Assembly: GCF_009002475.1 (NCBI RefSeq)
Contig: NZ_AP019860.1
Span: forward strand, 5,346,501 to 5,410,500
Length of the DNA stretch: 64,000 nt
Source of the DNA: Candidatus Uabimicrobium amorphum
GTDB taxonomy: Bacteria; Planctomycetota; Uabimicrobiia; Uabimicrobiales; Uabimicrobiaceae
Direction of reading: 5' to 3'
Shown: one piece after another, positions 18,010 through 30,225 of the stretch
Layout: every line of letters begins with the position of its first letter
Position numbering within the stretch: position 1 is the stretch's first letter
Made by a program: the position numbers and the translations under genes
Notes under the pieces: generated by a model
Seen by the model: the letters and a program-made list of their open reading frames with translations, nothing else
Databases searched by the model: none
What the model was told of the DNA's origin: nothing

Positions 18010-18039
18010 CAACGCTGCAAATTTACGTTTGCAGCGTTG
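18010..18039 (+). terminator. Perfect hairpin between tuf and secE
   Basis: CAACGCTGCAAA and TTTGCAGCGTTG form a perfect 12-bp stem with a TTTACG loop. The downstream T run is weak (ACTTTTGG), so partial termination or attenuation seems likelier than a full stop. The tRNA-Trp and rpmG genes often found here are absent. Confidence 0.6.
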
Positions 18040-18126
18040 ACTTTTGGACATAGGACCTTTATTTATTTTCAAGAGCATTATTATACTTATAAAACAAATC
18101 ATCATTTCAAAAAAAGGAGTGGCAAA

Positions 18127-18570
18127 ATGCCTTTACTCCCCATTTACAAAAAAAAGCAGGGCCAAGTTGTTCGTTGGACAGCATTTCTAACCTTTGTTGC
18201 TTTATGGTTATTCGCAACATATAGATGTTTTGGTAGTTTTCCTGAGTGGGAGTGGACAAGTACCGTTTATATGGAAGGGATCGTGATCCCCCTCATAGAC
18301 TATTCCTTGCCTGTAGTAACACCTAAATTGTTAGTTTCTCTGGGCATAGGTCTACTTTTAATCATTATGTCTGCTTACTTTTGTTTTTTAAGCCAACGAA
18401 CTTCTGACTTCTTAATTGATACCGAAAGTGAAATGAGAAAAGTTTCCTGGCCAACAATGAAGGAAGTTGTAAAGTCATCCACCGTAGTTATCATAGCAAT
18501 AATAATACTAGCACTTTATCTATTTGTTGTTGACATAGGATTTGACTCTATCTTTCAACGTGTTTTTTAG
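18127..18570 (+). CDS. secE: Preprotein translocase subunit SecE
   Basis: SecE clamps SecY in the Sec translocon. The conserved C-terminal part is present: SEMRKVSWPTMKEVVKSST followed by the last membrane helix. Two further hydrophobic helices precede it, so at 147 residues it is the longer form with three helices, as in some Proteobacteria and in PVC bacteria. Start ATG 18127 is set by AAGGAG at 18114-18119; a longer frame from 18037 runs through untranslated leader. Confidence 0.93.
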   Translation: MPLLPIYKKKQGQVVRWTAFLTFVALWLFATYRCFGSFPEWEWTSTVYMEGIVIPLIDYSLPVVTPKLLVSLGIGLLLIIMSAYFCFLSQRTSDFLIDTESEMRKVSWPTMKEVVKSSTVVIIAIIILALYLFVVDIGFDSIFQRVF

Positions 18571-18581
18571 TAAGGTATAAC

Positions 18582-19208
18582 ATGAGTTTACCAGAAAATC
18601 CAGATACAAAAGAAGACAATGACCTAGAAAACCCAGAAGAATCTCCTCAGGTGGTCAACAATGAACTCGTAGAAGAATATGACAAAAAGTGGTATATTCT
18701 ACGCGTGCAAAGTGGAAAAGAAGATCGAGTAAAAACAAACCTTCAAAAAAGAGTTATTGCAGAAAATATGCAGCACGTTATATCGGATATTGTTGTTCCG
18801 AGTGAATTAGTGTCTGAAATAAAAAAGGGATCAAAACGTGTTGTGGAAAGAAAGTTATACCCTGGTTATGTCATGGTGGAAATGGAACTAAATGATGAGA
18901 CTCATTATTTAGTAAAAGGAACTCCCGGTGTAGGGGATTTTGTAGGACCTCCTTCAAAACCAATACCGATGTCAGATGAAGAAGTGGAAAGAATGTTGGC
19001 AAATTGTTCTCAATCGAAAGATAAGCCAAAACCAAAGGTATCTTTCAAAAAGGGACAAAATATCAAAATCAAAGAAGGTCCATTCGAAAACTTCGACGGC
19101 ATTGTTGACGAAGTAAATGAACAAAAAGGTATAGTCAAGGTTATTGTTGGTATATTTGGTCGCTATACTCAAGTTGAGTTAGAATATTGGCAAGTAGAGA
19201 GTTTATAA
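18582..19208 (+). CDS. nusG: Transcription elongation/antitermination factor NusG
   Basis: NusG binds the RNA polymerase clamp and couples it to Rho or to ribosomal protein S10. The NGN domain starts with KKWYILRVQSGKED and includes LYPGYVMVEMELND and TPGVGDFVG. The KOW domain near the C-terminus reads GPFENFDGIVDEVNEQKG. An acidic N-terminal extension of about 30 residues precedes the NGN domain. 208 residues, 11 bp after secE. Confidence 0.97.
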   Translation: MSLPENPDTKEDNDLENPEESPQVVNNELVEEYDKKWYILRVQSGKEDRVKTNLQKRVIAENMQHVISDIVVPSELVSEIKKGSKRVVERKLYPGYVMVEMELNDETHYLVKGTPGVGDFVGPPSKPIPMSDEEVERMLANCSQSKDKPKPKVSFKKGQNIKIKEGPFENFDGIVDEVNEQKGIVKVIVGIFGRYTQVELEYWQVESL

Positions 19209-19247
19209 ACCACCAGATGTAACAATTGACATAAAGTAGAGGAAATC

Positions 19248-19685
19248 ATGGCCAAGAAAAAGAAAAAAGTTGTCGCCTTAGTAAAACTTAAATGCCCTGG
19301 TGGACAGGCAACTCCTGCACCACCTGTAGGACCAGCTTTGGGTCAGCATGGTTTGAATCCCGGCGAGTTTGTAAAAAGATTTAATGACATGACCCGTGAT
19401 CAAATGGGCATACCTATTTCGATGATCCTTCATGTATATGATGATCGAAAGTTTGACATCGAACTGAAAGGATCTCCAACCTCATTTTTGCTAAAACAAG
19501 CAGCAGGTGTAGCAAAAGGATCAGGTGTCCCGAACCGCGAAAAAGTGGGTACAGTAACAAAAGCACAGGTTCGTGAAATAGCAGAACAAAAAACAAAGTA
19601 TATGAATTCACATACTCTTGACCAAGCGATGCTTGTTGTTGCAGGAACTGCAAGAAGTATGGGAATAACGGTCGTTGATGAGTAA
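19248..19685 (+). CDS. rplK: 50S ribosomal protein L11
   Basis: L11 shapes the GTPase-associated centre of 23S rRNA and is needed for stringent-factor sensing. The proline-rich N-terminal domain is clear (CPGGQATPAPPVGPALGQHG, then LNPGEFVKRFND). The C-terminal RNA-binding domain ends with GTARSMGITV. The length of 145 residues is normal. A GAGGA ribosome site precedes ATG 19248. Confidence 0.98.
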   Translation: MAKKKKKVVALVKLKCPGGQATPAPPVGPALGQHGLNPGEFVKRFNDMTRDQMGIPISMILHVYDDRKFDIELKGSPTSFLLKQAAGVAKGSGVPNREKVGTVTKAQVREIAEQKTKYMNSHTLDQAMLVVAGTARSMGITVVDE

Positions 19686-19756
19686 TATGGTAATAGTTAT
19701 CCAATTGCTTGTAAATACGTAATTTACATTTTAGCAAAATAGATCGGTATATTAAA

Positions 19757-20536
19757 ATGGCAAAGAAAAAGGCAGAAAAAAAAGCTGAAGTAACAACGGA
19801 AGCTCCCAAGGAAGAAAAGAGAAGAAAACGCCCAGGTCCAGCAAACAGAAGACCTTCTTCCAAACGCCATGCTGAAAATCTAACTAAAGTAGATAAAAAG
19901 AAGAGATACGCTCTAGACGAAGCTATCAGTATTTTGCAGGATTGCAAAAAAACAAAGTTTGATGAAACAGTAGAAGTTTCCATGAAACTTGGTATCGATC
20001 CTCGTAAATCAGACCAGTTGGTTAGAGGCTCTGTATCCCTTCCGAAGGGAACAGGAAAATCAGTTACCATTTTAGTTTTTGCAGAAGGCGATATTGCCAA
20101 GCAAGCTGAAGAAGCTGGTGCAGACTACGTTGGTAGCTCTGAGTATGCGGATAAGATTCAAAAAGAAGGTTGGTTAGACTTTGATATGGTGATTGCACAT
20201 CCTTCGATGATGCGCCATGTTGGTAAATTGGGTAAAATACTTGGACCAAAAGGTAAAATGCCGTCACCAAAATCAGGAACCGTAACACCAAATGTGGGAC
20301 AAGCCGTAAAGGAATTTAAGGCAGGTAAAGTAGAGTTCCGTTCTGATAGTGGGGGTAATGTTCTTGCACCACTAGGAAGATTGAGCTTTGCATCTGAAGA
20401 TTTAGTTGCCAATGCTACAGCTTTTATTGAGCACATTCGCAACATAAGACCTTCAACCGCAAAAGGTACATACATGGAAAAAGTATGTATTTCGTCCTCT
20501 ATGGGACCAGGTCTAATGATCGATACTGGCAAATAA
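19757..20536 (+). CDS. rplA: 50S ribosomal protein L1, N-terminally extended
   Basis: L1 forms the mobile stalk at the E site and often represses its own L11-L1 operon. The core [10 protein letters not shown]-like start appears as [14 protein letters not shown] (about residues 49-62). [14 protein letters not shown] and [18 protein letters not shown]-type RNA-binding stretches follow. About 48 extra Lys/Arg-rich residues stand before the core, so the protein has 259 residues against about 230 normally. The tail probably makes extra rRNA contacts. Confidence 0.97.
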   Translation: MAKKKAEKKAEVTTEAPKEEKRRKRPGPANRRPSSKRHAENLTKVDKKKRYALDEAISILQDCKKTKFDETVEVSMKLGIDPRKSDQLVRGSVSLPKGTGKSVTILVFAEGDIAKQAEEAGADYVGSSEYADKIQKEGWLDFDMVIAHPSMMRHVGKLGKILGPKGKMPSPKSGTVTPNVGQAVKEFKAGKVEFRSDSGGNVLAPLGRLSFASEDLVANATAFIEHIRNIRPSTAKGTYMEKVCISSSMGPGLMIDTGK

Positions 20537-20557
20537 GTTAGATAGGCGGAGTATACA

Positions 20558-21112
20558 ATGTCCAAACTATTAAAAAAGCGAATGGCTGATGAACTAACTA
20601 ATGAAGTAGAATCTCTTGAAAGCTTTCTATTGTATGACTATACAGGTTTAAAAGCTGAAGATGTCCATAGCCTACGAAGCGCTTGTTTTGAGAAAGAAGT
20701 GAAAGCCAAAGTTGTAAAAAACACGATGGCCAAACTTGCTTTGTCGTCAGATTCATATCCTGAGGAAGTGAAAGCTCTCTTCAAAGGACCAACTGCGATG
20801 GCATATGGTGGAGACAGCATAGCGTCTGTGGCCAAACTCCTCGTAGAATTTCGTAAAGAAAACAAAAAGCTAGTGATTAAAGGTGGTTATATACCAGGGA
20901 AAGTTTTAAATGCGGATGATGTTGAAGCACTTTCAAAAGTTCCTTCTCGCGAAGAATTGCTATCGATGCTTGCCGGTGTTTTCCAAGCGCCAATGCAACA
21001 AATTGCAAGTATTCTTGCTGGACCACCTCGAAATATATCAAACATACTAAGCAACTTAACTTCCAAAATGGAAGAAAACAATATCGAAAGCGTTGGGGAC
21101 GCGGCAAGCTAA
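20558..21112 (+). CDS. rplJ: 50S ribosomal protein L10
   Basis: L10 anchors the L7/L12 dimers to the stalk base. The core starts with [18 protein letters not shown] and continues with [20 protein letters not shown] and the C-terminal L12-binding helix. 184 residues. It is followed 57 bp later by rplL, its partner; L10 with L12 commonly represses translation of this mRNA. Confidence 0.97.
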   Translation: MSKLLKKRMADELTNEVESLESFLLYDYTGLKAEDVHSLRSACFEKEVKAKVVKNTMAKLALSSDSYPEEVKALFKGPTAMAYGGDSIASVAKLLVEFRKENKKLVIKGGYIPGKVLNADDVEALSKVPSREELLSMLAGVFQAPMQQIASILAGPPRNISNILSNLTSKMEENNIESVGDAAS

Positions 21113-21169
21113 TCCTCAATAAAAAAAACATTAAAAACCTAGGTTAATATTTAATTTGGAGATAATAAC

Positions 21170-21610
21170 ATGTCTGATGTAGCAAAGTTAGTTGAAGATA
21201 TCCAAAAACTATCTGCAGAAGATAAAAATAATCTACTTTTGGAAGTATTCAAAACATACAACGTTTTACAACTTAAAGATTTCAAAGATGCTTTCTGCGA
21301 AACTTTTGACGTCGAAGCATCCGCACCTGTTGGTGGTATGATGATGATGGCACCTGGTGCTGGTGATGGTGGCGGTGGTGCTGATGAACCAACAGAGTTC
21401 GATGTAGTTCTTACATCTGCTGGCGACAAAAAAATCGGCGTTATCAAAGCTGTTCGCGCAATCACTTCTCTTGGTTTGAAAGAAGCAAAAGAGCTAGTTG
21501 ATAAAGCACCTCAAGCTGTAAAAGAGAAAGTATCTAAAGACGAAGCTGAAAAAATCAAAGGTGAACTAGAAGCAGCAGGCGCTTCAGTAGAAGTTAAAGG
21601 CGTCGGCTAA
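21170..21610 (+). CDS. rplL: 50S ribosomal protein L7/L12
   Basis: The stalk protein recruits translation GTPases. It has the N-terminal dimer domain, a hinge rich in Gly, Met and Ala ([19 protein letters not shown]), and the C-terminal domain [20 protein letters not shown] with [13 protein letters not shown]. At 146 residues it is about 20 longer than usual, mostly within the hinge and N-terminal domain. Confidence 0.98.
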   Translation: MSDVAKLVEDIQKLSAEDKNNLLLEVFKTYNVLQLKDFKDAFCETFDVEASAPVGGMMMMAPGAGDGGGGADEPTEFDVVLTSAGDKKIGVIKAVRAITSLGLKEAKELVDKAPQAVKEKVSKDEAEKIKGELEAAGASVEVKGVG

Positions 21611-21657
21611 TATTTTCGGAAAAGAGACTAGTTCTGTCTCTTGATTCACAAAAAAAT

Positions 21658-21728
21658 AAGTAACAGATTATAATTTATGGTTAGGGAAAAAAGCCCAAAA
21701 CACACGCATAAATTGTAATCTGTTACTT
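21658..21728 (+). promoter_or_regulatory. Long hairpin between rplL and rpoB
   Basis: Arms 21658-21679 and 21707-21728 pair over 22 bp with one G-T pair, loop of 27 nt. A smaller stem (AAGAGAC/GTCTCTT, 21622-21642) precedes it. The long arm is followed by TTTATTTTG. In Escherichia coli the same junction holds an attenuator and an RNase III site that lower rpoBC expression relative to rplL; a similar job here is inference. Confidence 0.7.
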
Positions 21729-21789
21729 TTATTTTGTAGAAAAAACATTTTTATGCTTTTTAAAGCCCTTTTATGGAGCTAAAACACAC

Positions 21790-24700
21790 ATGAAAGTTTC
21801 TCCGAAAAAAAAACATTATGGCAGATACAAAGAAGTTATCGAAGTTCCTAATTTAATTGAGTTGCAACTGAGGGCGTACGAAGACTTCTTACAAATGGAA
21901 GCTCCCTTTATTGATCGCGAAGACAAGGGACTTGAAGCCATCATTCGTAAAGTTTTTCCGATTAAGAGTTATGACGGAAAAATGTCTCTAGAGTATTTGT
22001 ACTACGAGCTGGGAAAACCACGCTACAATCCTGATGAATGCCGTAAACTCAAACTAACTTACGGCGCTCCCTTTACCATACGCGTTCGTTTGAACATCGA
22101 AGGTCGTGATCCTATTGAGGATGATGTTTACCTTGGTGAGATACCAATCATGATCGGTGGGGGAGAGTTTATCATTAATGGTGCCGAGCGTGTGATTGTC
22201 AGTCAGTTACATAGATCTCCAGGTATTGATTTCGCAGAAGAAAAGCATTCTAGCGAGAAACACCTACAAACTTGCTGGATTATACCTGAGCGAGGAAGTT
22301 GGATTGAGATAAATGTAACAAAAAAAGAAACCCTTGTGATTCGCATAGACCAAAGCGGAAAAATCCCCATTACAATCTTCATTCGTGCTATGGGACCCGA
22401 ATACTCGACTGATGAATCTATTATAAAGCTCTTTTACGAAACACAAACTATTTCGTTGAGAAGTAGTAAGGCATCTAAAGAACTTGCACAAAGAATTTTA
22501 GCATCTTCTATCCAAATCAATGATGCTGTAGAGCAGGATAAATTACTACAAGTACCTGCTGGAACATCTTTGACCGATGACCTGATCAAGAAAATTTGCG
22601 ATAGTGATCTAAAATCGGTGACTGTCCTCAAAGAAAAGAAAAATCGTATTGATAATCTTATTTTGAAGACTCTGGAAGAAGATCCGACAAGTGACTTGAA
22701 ACGCAACAAAGAGAAGGAACCAGAAGGCTATGTCGCAGCTTTGGCGCGCATTTTTGCACGACTACGTCCTGGTACACCCTTTAACTTAGAAAGAGCAAAG
22801 AATCTGTTCTTCGAGAAATTTCACGATCCTACACGTTATCGTTTAGGACCTGTTGGCCGTTTTCGCCTCAACCGAAAATTTGGCCAAAAAGTGAATCCTC
22901 AAGAGATGGTTTTGACACCAGAAGATATATTTAATTCTGTAAACTACATTTTGAAACTGAGAAAAAATGAAGGTGAAGTAGACGACATTGACCACTTAGG
23001 TAACCGTCGTGTACGAACAATCGTCGAGTTGGCAGGAGATGAGTTCTACAAAGGATTCTTGAAATTAAATCGTACAATCAAAGAACGAATGAATATCGAA
23101 GCTGAAGAGACATTATCTCCTAAAAATCTCATTAACTCAAAAACAATATCTTCTGCGGTAGATTACTTTTTTGGAAGAGGTGAACTTTCACAAGTCGTAG
23201 ACCAAACCAACCCGTTAGCACAACTTACGCACGAAAGACGTTTGTCTGCTCTAGGTCCTGGTGGTCTTAACAGAAAAAGAGCTGGATTCGAGGTACGCGA
23301 CGTTCACATTTCGCACTATGGTCGTATTTGTCCTATCGAAACACCAGAAGGTACAAACATTGGTTTGATATCTAGTTTGGCGATCTACACCACAATCGAT
23401 GAGTATGGATTTTTAGTTTCACCTTATCTTGTGGCAAAGAACGGAAAAGTAACGCAAGAGATCAAATATCTACGTGCAGATGAAGAGCACAACAAAGTGA
23501 TTGCTCCCGCAGACAGTGTCGACTCTAAAGGGAATTTTTACAACCGCTTTGTGATTGCACGTGTAAACGGTGACTACCAACATATTTCGAATAAAAAAGT
23601 AGATTACTGTGATATTTCACCAAAGCAGATGGTTGGTGTGTCGGCTTCTTTGATTCCATTTCTCGAACACAACGACGCAAACCGCGCTTTGATGGGATCA
23701 AACATGCAGAGACAAGCTGTTCCTCTTCTTGTTACAGAAGCACCTATTGTTTCGACGGGGATGGAAAAAGCTGTTGCGCAAAATTCAAGCATGGTGATTT
23801 GCAGCGAAATTGATGGTAAAGTGAAATCGGCGACTGCTGAGCGCATTATTGTTGAAGATAAAAAACAGGAAATAGAATACAAATTACGCAAGTTTGTGGG
23901 ATTAAACGAAAGAACATGTTTAAACCAAAAACCGATTGTTCGTGCGGGAGACAAGGTAAAGAAAAACCAAGTAATTGCCGACGGTGCTGCGACAGATCAA
24001 GGGCAGCTGGCTTTGGGACGAAACGTTCTAGTTGCGTTCATGCCTTGGGATGGTTACAACTTTGAGGATGCGATCATTGTTTCTGAAAAGTTAGTAAAAG
24101 AAGACTACTACACATCCATTCATATCGATGAATTTGAAGCCGAAATACGCGAGACAAAATTAGGGAAAGAAGAATTTACCAGAGATATACCTAACGTTTC
24201 TGAAAGAGCTCTTCTCAATTTGGATGACGATGGTATCGTAAAAGTGGGAACAATAGTTCGCCAAGGAGATATTTTGGTGGGTAAGGTTGCACCAAAAAAT
24301 AAATCTGAGCTATCTCCAGAGGAAAAACTACTTCATGCGATATTTGGTCGTGCAGGTGAAGACGTTAAAAACGATAGTTTAGAAGTTCCTTCTGGTGTGG
24401 AAGGTATTGTAATCCATACCCAAAAATTTGCGCGTAAATTGAAATCTAAAGATGCTGCTGAGGCAACAAAAAACAAGGCAGAATTAGATAAAATCGAACA
24501 ACTACACCTGGAAACATTTGAAAATACTCTTCGCGATTTGTCGAAAGAGTTGGTGAGTGTTTTTGGGGACAATGTGCTGACAGAGAAAATAACCTGGCCA
24601 AAGAATCCGACTCTAAAGAGCCTAAAAGACGTAAAAGAAAAATTGAACATAAATCGTTTAAAACTGTCTAGCCGTGAAAAACGAGTAGAGGCAGCGCAAA

Positions 24701-25566
24701 TTATCAAACAACATATGGACATCATTATGGAATCTGAAGACCAGAAGAATAAGCAGAGTACTCTGTTGCAGTCTGGTGATGAACTTCCTCCTGGTGTTCT
24801 AGAATTGGTGAAGGTCTACATTGCCACCAAACGTATTTTATCTGTGGGTGATAAAATGGCGGGTAGACACGGAAACAAAGGGGTAATTTCGAAAATACTC
24901 CCTGAAGAAGATATGCCATTTCTCGAAGATGGAACACCTGTTGAGATTATTTTGAATCCTTTGGGTGTACCTTCACGTATGAACGTTGGACAGATATTGG
25001 AGACACATCTCGGGTGGGCAGCGAAAAAGCTAAACTTTCAAGCGATAACACCTATTTTTGATGGTTGTTCCGAAAAGCAAGTGGAAGAAGCACTCGAAGA
25101 AGCGGGTTTGCCAAAAAATGGAACCTGTTATCTTTACGACGGTCGTACAGGAGAACGCTTTGATCAAAAGACAACAGTTGGTTACATCTATATGTTGAAA
25201 TTGCACCATCTTGTCGATGATAAGGTTCACGCTAGAGCAACAGGACCATACTCTCTCATCACCCAGCAACCTCTTGGTGGTAAAGCCCGTTTTGGTGGGC
25301 AGCGATTTGGAGAGATGGAAGTATGGGCTCTTGAAGCATATGGCGTTGCAAATATCTTACAAGAGTTGTTGACGGTAAAATCTGATGATGTAGAAGGGCG
25401 TACCAAGATTTACGAATCGATGGTGAAAGGGGAAAATACCCTGGAGCCAGGAACACCTATCTCTTTTGAGGTTCTTACCAATGAGATCAAAGGGCTTGCT
25501 CTTGATATGCAACTGCACAAAAAGAAAGTAAAAAAGCGTCCTTCGGGAAAAAATACAACAAGTTAA
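21790..25566 (+). CDS. rpoB: DNA-directed RNA polymerase subunit beta
   Basis: Beta subunit of RNA polymerase, 1258 residues. Typical blocks are [20 protein letters not shown] near the start, the rifampicin region ([20 protein letters not shown], then LSALGPGGL), [46 protein letters not shown] and [21 protein letters not shown]. The usual resistance positions keep wild-type residues (Asp in VDQ, His in THERR, Ser in LSALG), so sensitivity to rifampicin is predicted. The last 15 residues are Lys-rich. Confidence 0.99.
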   Translation: MKVSPKKKHYGRYKEVIEVPNLIELQLRAYEDFLQMEAPFIDREDKGLEAIIRKVFPIKSYDGKMSLEYLYYELGKPRYNPDECRKLKLTYGAPFTIRVRLNIEGRDPIEDDVYLGEIPIMIGGGEFIINGAERVIVSQLHRSPGIDFAEEKHSSEKHLQTCWIIPERGSWIEINVTKKETLVIRIDQSGKIPITIFIRAMGPEYSTDESIIKLFYETQTISLRSSKASKELAQRILASSIQINDAVEQDKLLQVPAGTSLTDDLIKKICDSDLKSVTVLKEKKNRIDNLILKTLEEDPTSDLKRNKEKEPEGYVAALARIFARLRPGTPFNLERAKNLFFEKFHDPTRYRLGPVGRFRLNRKFGQKVNPQEMVLTPEDIFNSVNYILKLRKNEGEVDDIDHLGNRRVRTIVELAGDEFYKGFLKLNRTIKERMNIEAEETLSPKNLINSKTISSAVDYFFGRGELSQVVDQTNPLAQLTHERRLSALGPGGLNRKRAGFEVRDVHISHYGRICPIETPEGTNIGLISSLAIYTTIDEYGFLVSPYLVAKNGKVTQEIKYLRADEEHNKVIAPADSVDSKGNFYNRFVIARVNGDYQHISNKKVDYCDISPKQMVGVSASLIPFLEHNDANRALMGSNMQRQAVPLLVTEAPIVSTGMEKAVAQNSSMVICSEIDGKVKSATAERIIVEDKKQEIEYKLRKFVGLNERTCLNQKPIVRAGDKVKKNQVIADGAATDQGQLALGRNVLVAFMPWDGYNFEDAIIVSEKLVKEDYYTSIHIDEFEAEIRETKLGKEEFTRDIPNVSERALLNLDDDGIVKVGTIVRQGDILVGKVAPKNKSELSPEEKLLHAIFGRAGEDVKNDSLEVPSGVEGIVIHTQKFARKLKSKDAAEATKNKAELDKIEQLHLETFENTLRDLSKELVSVFGDNVLTEKITWPKNPTLKSLKDVKEKLNINRLKLSSREKRVEAAQIIKQHMDIIMESEDQKNKQSTLLQSGDELPPGVLELVKVYIATKRILSVGDKMAGRHGNKGVISKILPEEDMPFLEDGTPVEIILNPLGVPSRMNVGQILETHLGWAAKKLNFQAITPIFDGCSEKQVEEALEEAGLPKNGTCYLYDGRTGERFDQKTTVGYIYMLKLHHLVDDKVHARATGPYSLITQQPLGGKARFGGQRFGEMEVWALEAYGVANILQELLTVKSDDVEGRTKIYESMVKGENTLEPGTPISFEVLTNEIKGLALDMQLHKKKVKKRPSGKNTTS

Positions 25567-25631
25567 CCTTAACAGTACCTCGCCATTAACTTGTTTGAAA
25601 AAGGGTACAATGTTGGTTACATTTTTATTGC

Positions 25632-25736
25632 GTGACCATGACCGTGCCCCTAACCGCAATCGTAGCCGTAGCCGTAATCGTGATCGAAAATATCGATCAG
25701 GGTTAGGGTCACGGCTACGGTTACGATCATGGTAAC
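25632..25736. repeat. Inverted array of degenerate hexamers between rpoB and rpoC
   Basis: The left arm is nine consecutive hexamers of form GTRRYC (GTGACC, ATGACC, GTGCCC, CTAACC, GCAATC, GTAGCC, GTAGCC, GTAATC, GTGATC; 25632-25685). The right arm is seven hexamers of the reverse complement GRYYAC (25695-25736). The centre is a perfect TGATCGA-AAATA-TCGATCA hairpin (25681-25699). The rest of the 318-bp gap shows no gene. Confidence 0.8.
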
Positions 25737-25884
25737 GAAAAATCGTTTACAGGTTAAGTGGTTTGCAGTGAGCGCTGCGGTACTTTTTTGAGAAACATAT
25801 TGTTTTGTATTACTGTTAACTGTGCATTAACAGTAAGAATGGTTATTCCGCATAAGGCGAAATATCTAAAAGGAGTTTCGCAAA

Positions 25885-28800
25885 ATGGTAGAAACTTTCT
25901 ACGATAAAATAAACGATTATGGTTCAGTAACCATAAAACTAGCATCACCAGAGGATATTAGAAGTTGGTCTTTTGGAGAGGTAAAAAAACCAGAAACAAT
26001 AAACTATCGTACGTATAGAGCCGAAAAAGATGGCTTGTTTTGTGAACGGATTTTCGGTCCAGAACGCGACTGGGAATGTTATTGCGGAAAATATAAGGGT
26101 ATAAAGTACAAGGGAATTGTGTGTGATCGCTGTGGAGTAAAAGTTGCTCACTCCAAAGTGCGGCGTAAGCGTATGGGTCATATAAATCTTGCTTCTCCTG
26201 TGGCTCACATTTGGTTTTTTAAAGCCATGCCTAGCCGCCTAAGTACACTTTTAGGCATTAAAAATGCTCATCTCGAAAGAGTGATTTATTTCCAAGACTA
26301 TATTGTCATCGATCCCGGAGAGACAAAGTTAAAGAAGTTTGACCTTCTTTCGGAAGATAAATTACGCGACACCCAGGCGCAATACGGTGATACATTCGAA
26401 GTAGGGATGGGAGCAGAAGCTATCCAGAAACTACTCGAAACACTAGATTTAGAAGCTTTGATCGAGCAGCTTCAAAAAGATTACGAAAATACAGGTGCAA
26501 AACAACGGCAAAAAGAAATTATAAAAAGACTCGAACTCGTAAAAATGATTCGCGAATCGGGTAATAAATCGGAATGGATGATTCTCGAAGTAATTCCAGT
26601 AATTCCCCCCGATCTTAGACCTCTCGTTCTGTTAGATTCAGGAAACTTTGCGACAAGTGACTTGAATGACTTATATCGTCGTCTCATTAACCGCAACAAT
26701 CGTTTGAAGAAGTTATTAGAGATGAATGCCCCTGACGTGATCATTCGCAATGAAAAGCGTATGTTGCAACAGTCAGTAGATGCACTTTTCGACAACTCAC
26801 GGTGTCGTCGACCAGTTGTTGGAACGGGAAATCGACCGATGAAGAGCCTTACAGATATGATTAAGGGTAAACAGGGACGTTTCCGTGAAAACTTACTAGG
26901 TAAGCGTGTTGACTACTCCGCGCGTTCTGTGATTGTTGTTGGTCCAGAATTAAAACTACACCAGTGTGGTTTACCGAAAAAAATAGCCCTAGAACTATTT
27001 CAGCCCTTTATTATTCGAAAATTGAAAGAGCTGGGACATGCTGATACCATCAAAAGTGCTAAGAAGATGTTGGAGAGAAAAGACAAAGAGGTTTGGGATA
27101 TACTAGAAGATGTGATTCGCGACCATCCGGTACTTCTCAACCGTGCACCAACACTTCACCGCGTTGGTATCCAGGCATTTGAGCCTATATTGACAGAAGG
27201 TAATGCCATAAAAATTCACCCTCTAGTTTGCTCGGGTTTTAACGCGGACTTTGACGGTGACCAAATGGCGGTGCATTTACCACTTTCGATTGAAGCGCAA
27301 GTCGAAGCAAGCACGTTGATGTTGTCAACAAATAATATTTTCTCGCCCGCAAATGGTGAACCGATTATTGCGCCGAGTCAGGACATTGTATTGGGTGTTT
27401 ATTACTACACGATTGAAAAAACTTATGAAGTAAAGAAAGTACCTTTGATGTCTTCGTTCCAAGAGGTATTTTTGGCATATGAACATAAGAAAGTGGATAT
27501 CCATAGCCCTGTGTGGGTAAAACTTCCTGAAGACCAGGAAATTATACCTCCACCAACAGAAGACGAAATACGCGGGCACAATATCATAAAAACAACCGTT
27601 GGCCGTGTGTTCTTCAACCGCATATTGCCAAAAGGTATGCCTTTTTACAATCATGCTCTTCACAAAAAAGCGATCACTGGGGTGATTTCTGAGTGCCACA
27701 ACCTATTAGGGCGAAGACCAACGCTGAAGTTATTGGATGACTTGAAGCAGTTAGGTTTTCACGCTGCAACCGTTGGTGGAATCAGCTTTGCGAAGAATTA
27801 TTTGATTATTCCTGAGGAAAAAGAGGAAATTATCAATAATGCGCGCAAAAAAGTGGAGAAAATCGAGAAGAACTTCAAAGACGGTGCGATCACGCAAAAA
27901 GAGAGCCACAACAGTATTGTTGACTGTTGGACGTATGCTCGTGACCAAGTAGGGCAGGTAATGATGAAATGCCTCGAACAAAACAGTGGTGACGAGGACA
28001 TTATGTTTAACCCACTATACTTGATGGCATCGAGTGGTGCTCGTGGTAGTTTAGAGCAAATTCGTCAGCTCGCTGGGATGCGTGGTTTGATGGCGAAGCC
28101 AAGTGGAGCAATTATCGAAACACCAATTATTGCGAACTTCCGCGAAGGGTTGAAAGTACTGGAATACTTCAGTTCGACACACGGTGCACGTAAAGGTCTT
28201 GCTGATACCGCGTTGAAAACAGCCGACTCCGGTTATTTGACACGTAAATTGGCCGATGTTGCGCAAAATGTTGTGATTAACGAGATTGATTGCGGAACAC
28301 CTGACGGTGTGACCAAAGGAGCGGAAAAGCAAGGGGATAAAATTATCGTACCTCTAAACCGCAACATCCGCGGGCGTTATGCGCGTAATACCATTAAAAA
28401 CAAACAAACGGGTGAAACCATTGTACGCGAAAATGAAATGATTACCGAAGAAATCGCGAAGAAAATAGAAGCGATGGGTTATGAAAAAATTCGTATTCGC
28501 AGTCCATTGACATGTAAAACTCCTTTGGGAGTATGTGCGAAGTGCTACGGTATGGACCTTGCACGTGGTAAGAGAGCCGAAGAAGGTTTGGCGGTAGGGA
28601 TCATCGCAGCACAGTCTATTGGGGAACCTGGTACTCAGTTAACAATGCGTACCTTCCACATTGGGGGGGTTGCGGTAAAAATGCGTCAAGAAGCCGAAGT
28701 AACCATTCCAAAACGTGGGGATCGCGTTCTTTTTAGCTTCAAAAATTTACAACACGTACAAAACCGCAACAAAGACTACGTTGTTATTTCGCGTAATGCC

Positions 28801-30210
28801 AGTATTGTGATGCATCACGAGGAAATTATCAAAGTTCCGTCAGGAGCCACTTTGGAAATTGTCGACGGACAGCAAGTGGTTTTAAATACTGCTTCGCAGT
28901 TGATTGCCAAAAAAGGACGTACAGAACTCAAGGCAAAAATGGGTGGGATTGTTGAGATCAAAGACAAGAAAAATGTCAATGAGAACAACAAAGTCACCAG
29001 CCGCAGTGGTTGCAAAGTCGTGATTTCTTTCGAAGAGGAAGTACCTATTCCTCTTGGTGCAGAACTTCACAAACTCGATGGTGGTAAACCAATTGTTTTC
29101 GACGGTATGGTTTTGGAAACTGCGAATTTGAAAAAAGGTGAGATTCTTGCAAATTGGGACCCTCACAATATTCCAATTTTCTCCGAAACAAATGGGGTGG
29201 TACACTACGATGATATTATCCCTGATGTGACCATGCGCGAAGATGAAAATGGTAAGGTTATCATTGAGCACAAGGGTGAAAAGCAACCTGCGATTGTCCT
29301 AAAAGACAAAACAGGCAAAAATATTGCGATTTACTCTGTGCCTGAAAAAGCGCACATTGAAGTAGATGATGGCGAAAAAGTAACTGCGGGTACTTTGTTG
29401 GCGAAAACACCTCGCGAGGTAACGGGTACTCAGGATATTACCGGTGGTCTTCCACGTGTAACGGAAATTCTCGAAGCACGACGTCCAAAAAACGCAACGG
29501 TTATTAGTGAAATTACTGGTGTGGTTGAGTTGGGCGAAAAACGCCGTGGTAAGAGAACCATTATTGTGAAGAATACCGAAGGTGAAAAGGAAATATCAAG
29601 AGAGCACCTAGTTCCTCACGGTAAACCTCTAAAGGTACGCCGTGGAGATCAAGTAAAAGCAGGAGATGCTTTAGTTGATGGTCCAAAGGTTCCTCATGAT
29701 ATTCTACGTTGTTGTGGAGTGGCAATGCTACAACAATATTTACTTCAAGAGATTCAGAAAGTTTATTGGGCGCAGAATGTAAAGATCGATGACAAACACA
29801 TTGAGATTATCATTCGCCAAATGATGAGAAAAGTACGTGTAGAAAAATCGGGTGATACAGATTTTCTACCAGGTGCGATCGTCGATAAATTTCAATTTCA
29901 TGAAGTAAATCGCAAAATGCGCGAAAGCGGTAAAAAAATGGCGACATATAAACCACTGCTTTTGGGTATTACCAAAGCATCACTACAATCTGAGTCGTTC
30001 ATCAGTGCGGCATCGTTCCAAGAAACAACAAAGGTTCTTACGGAAGCGGCCCTTGCTGGTAAGAAAGATGAACTACTTGGCTTGAAAGAGAATGTGATTT
30101 TAGGACACATGGTTCCTGCAGGAACAGGTTTTAAAGCACATCACCAAACTGATATTGAAGTTGTGGCCGAAGAGGAAACGAAAGAAGCCTCTGAGTCTGT
30201 GACTTCATAA
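25885..30210 (+). CDS. rpoC: DNA-directed RNA polymerase subunit beta'
   Basis: The 1441-residue catalytic subunit. The N-terminal zinc site uses Cys65, Cys67, Cys80 and Cys83. The invariant NADFDGD (453-459) supplies three Asp ligands for the catalytic magnesium. The clamp and lid precede it ([20 protein letters not shown]). The bridge helix and trigger loop follow, and the second zinc site is CGTPDG...[16 protein letters not shown] 25885 has AAAAGGAG upstream. The 318-bp gap from rpoB is unusually large and holds a hexamer array. Confidence 0.99.
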   Translation: MVETFYDKINDYGSVTIKLASPEDIRSWSFGEVKKPETINYRTYRAEKDGLFCERIFGPERDWECYCGKYKGIKYKGIVCDRCGVKVAHSKVRRKRMGHINLASPVAHIWFFKAMPSRLSTLLGIKNAHLERVIYFQDYIVIDPGETKLKKFDLLSEDKLRDTQAQYGDTFEVGMGAEAIQKLLETLDLEALIEQLQKDYENTGAKQRQKEIIKRLELVKMIRESGNKSEWMILEVIPVIPPDLRPLVLLDSGNFATSDLNDLYRRLINRNNRLKKLLEMNAPDVIIRNEKRMLQQSVDALFDNSRCRRPVVGTGNRPMKSLTDMIKGKQGRFRENLLGKRVDYSARSVIVVGPELKLHQCGLPKKIALELFQPFIIRKLKELGHADTIKSAKKMLERKDKEVWDILEDVIRDHPVLLNRAPTLHRVGIQAFEPILTEGNAIKIHPLVCSGFNADFDGDQMAVHLPLSIEAQVEASTLMLSTNNIFSPANGEPIIAPSQDIVLGVYYYTIEKTYEVKKVPLMSSFQEVFLAYEHKKVDIHSPVWVKLPEDQEIIPPPTEDEIRGHNIIKTTVGRVFFNRILPKGMPFYNHALHKKAITGVISECHNLLGRRPTLKLLDDLKQLGFHAATVGGISFAKNYLIIPEEKEEIINNARKKVEKIEKNFKDGAITQKESHNSIVDCWTYARDQVGQVMMKCLEQNSGDEDIMFNPLYLMASSGARGSLEQIRQLAGMRGLMAKPSGAIIETPIIANFREGLKVLEYFSSTHGARKGLADTALKTADSGYLTRKLADVAQNVVINEIDCGTPDGVTKGAEKQGDKIIVPLNRNIRGRYARNTIKNKQTGETIVRENEMITEEIAKKIEAMGYEKIRIRSPLTCKTPLGVCAKCYGMDLARGKRAEEGLAVGIIAAQSIGEPGTQLTMRTFHIGGVAVKMRQEAEVTIPKRGDRVLFSFKNLQHVQNRNKDYVVISRNASIVMHHEEIIKVPSGATLEIVDGQQVVLNTASQLIAKKGRTELKAKMGGIVEIKDKKNVNENNKVTSRSGCKVVISFEEEVPIPLGAELHKLDGGKPIVFDGMVLETANLKKGEILANWDPHNIPIFSETNGVVHYDDIIPDVTMREDENGKVIIEHKGEKQPAIVLKDKTGKNIAIYSVPEKAHIEVDDGEKVTAGTLLAKTPREVTGTQDITGGLPRVTEILEARRPKNATVISEITGVVELGEKRRGKRTIIVKNTEGEKEISREHLVPHGKPLKVRRGDQVKAGDALVDGPKVPHDILRCCGVAMLQQYLLQEIQKVYWAQNVKIDDKHIEIIIRQMMRKVRVEKSGDTDFLPGAIVDKFQFHEVNRKMRESGKKMATYKPLLLGITKASLQSESFISAASFQETTKVLTEAALAGKKDELLGLKENVILGHMVPAGTGFKAHHQTDIEVVAEEETKEASESVTS

Positions 30211-30225
30211 CATAAATTCGTTTTT

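Noticed and set aside
18037-18126. Upstream extension of secE
   Set aside because: The added residues come from the tuf-secE leader with its hairpin, and a clear AAGGAG site precedes ATG 18127.
25632-25736. Hexamer arrays as a CRISPR array or a coding repeat
   Set aside because: There is no repeat-spacer structure, and units of 6 bp are far too short. Reading frames through the arrays are not linked to a start or to the adjacent genes.
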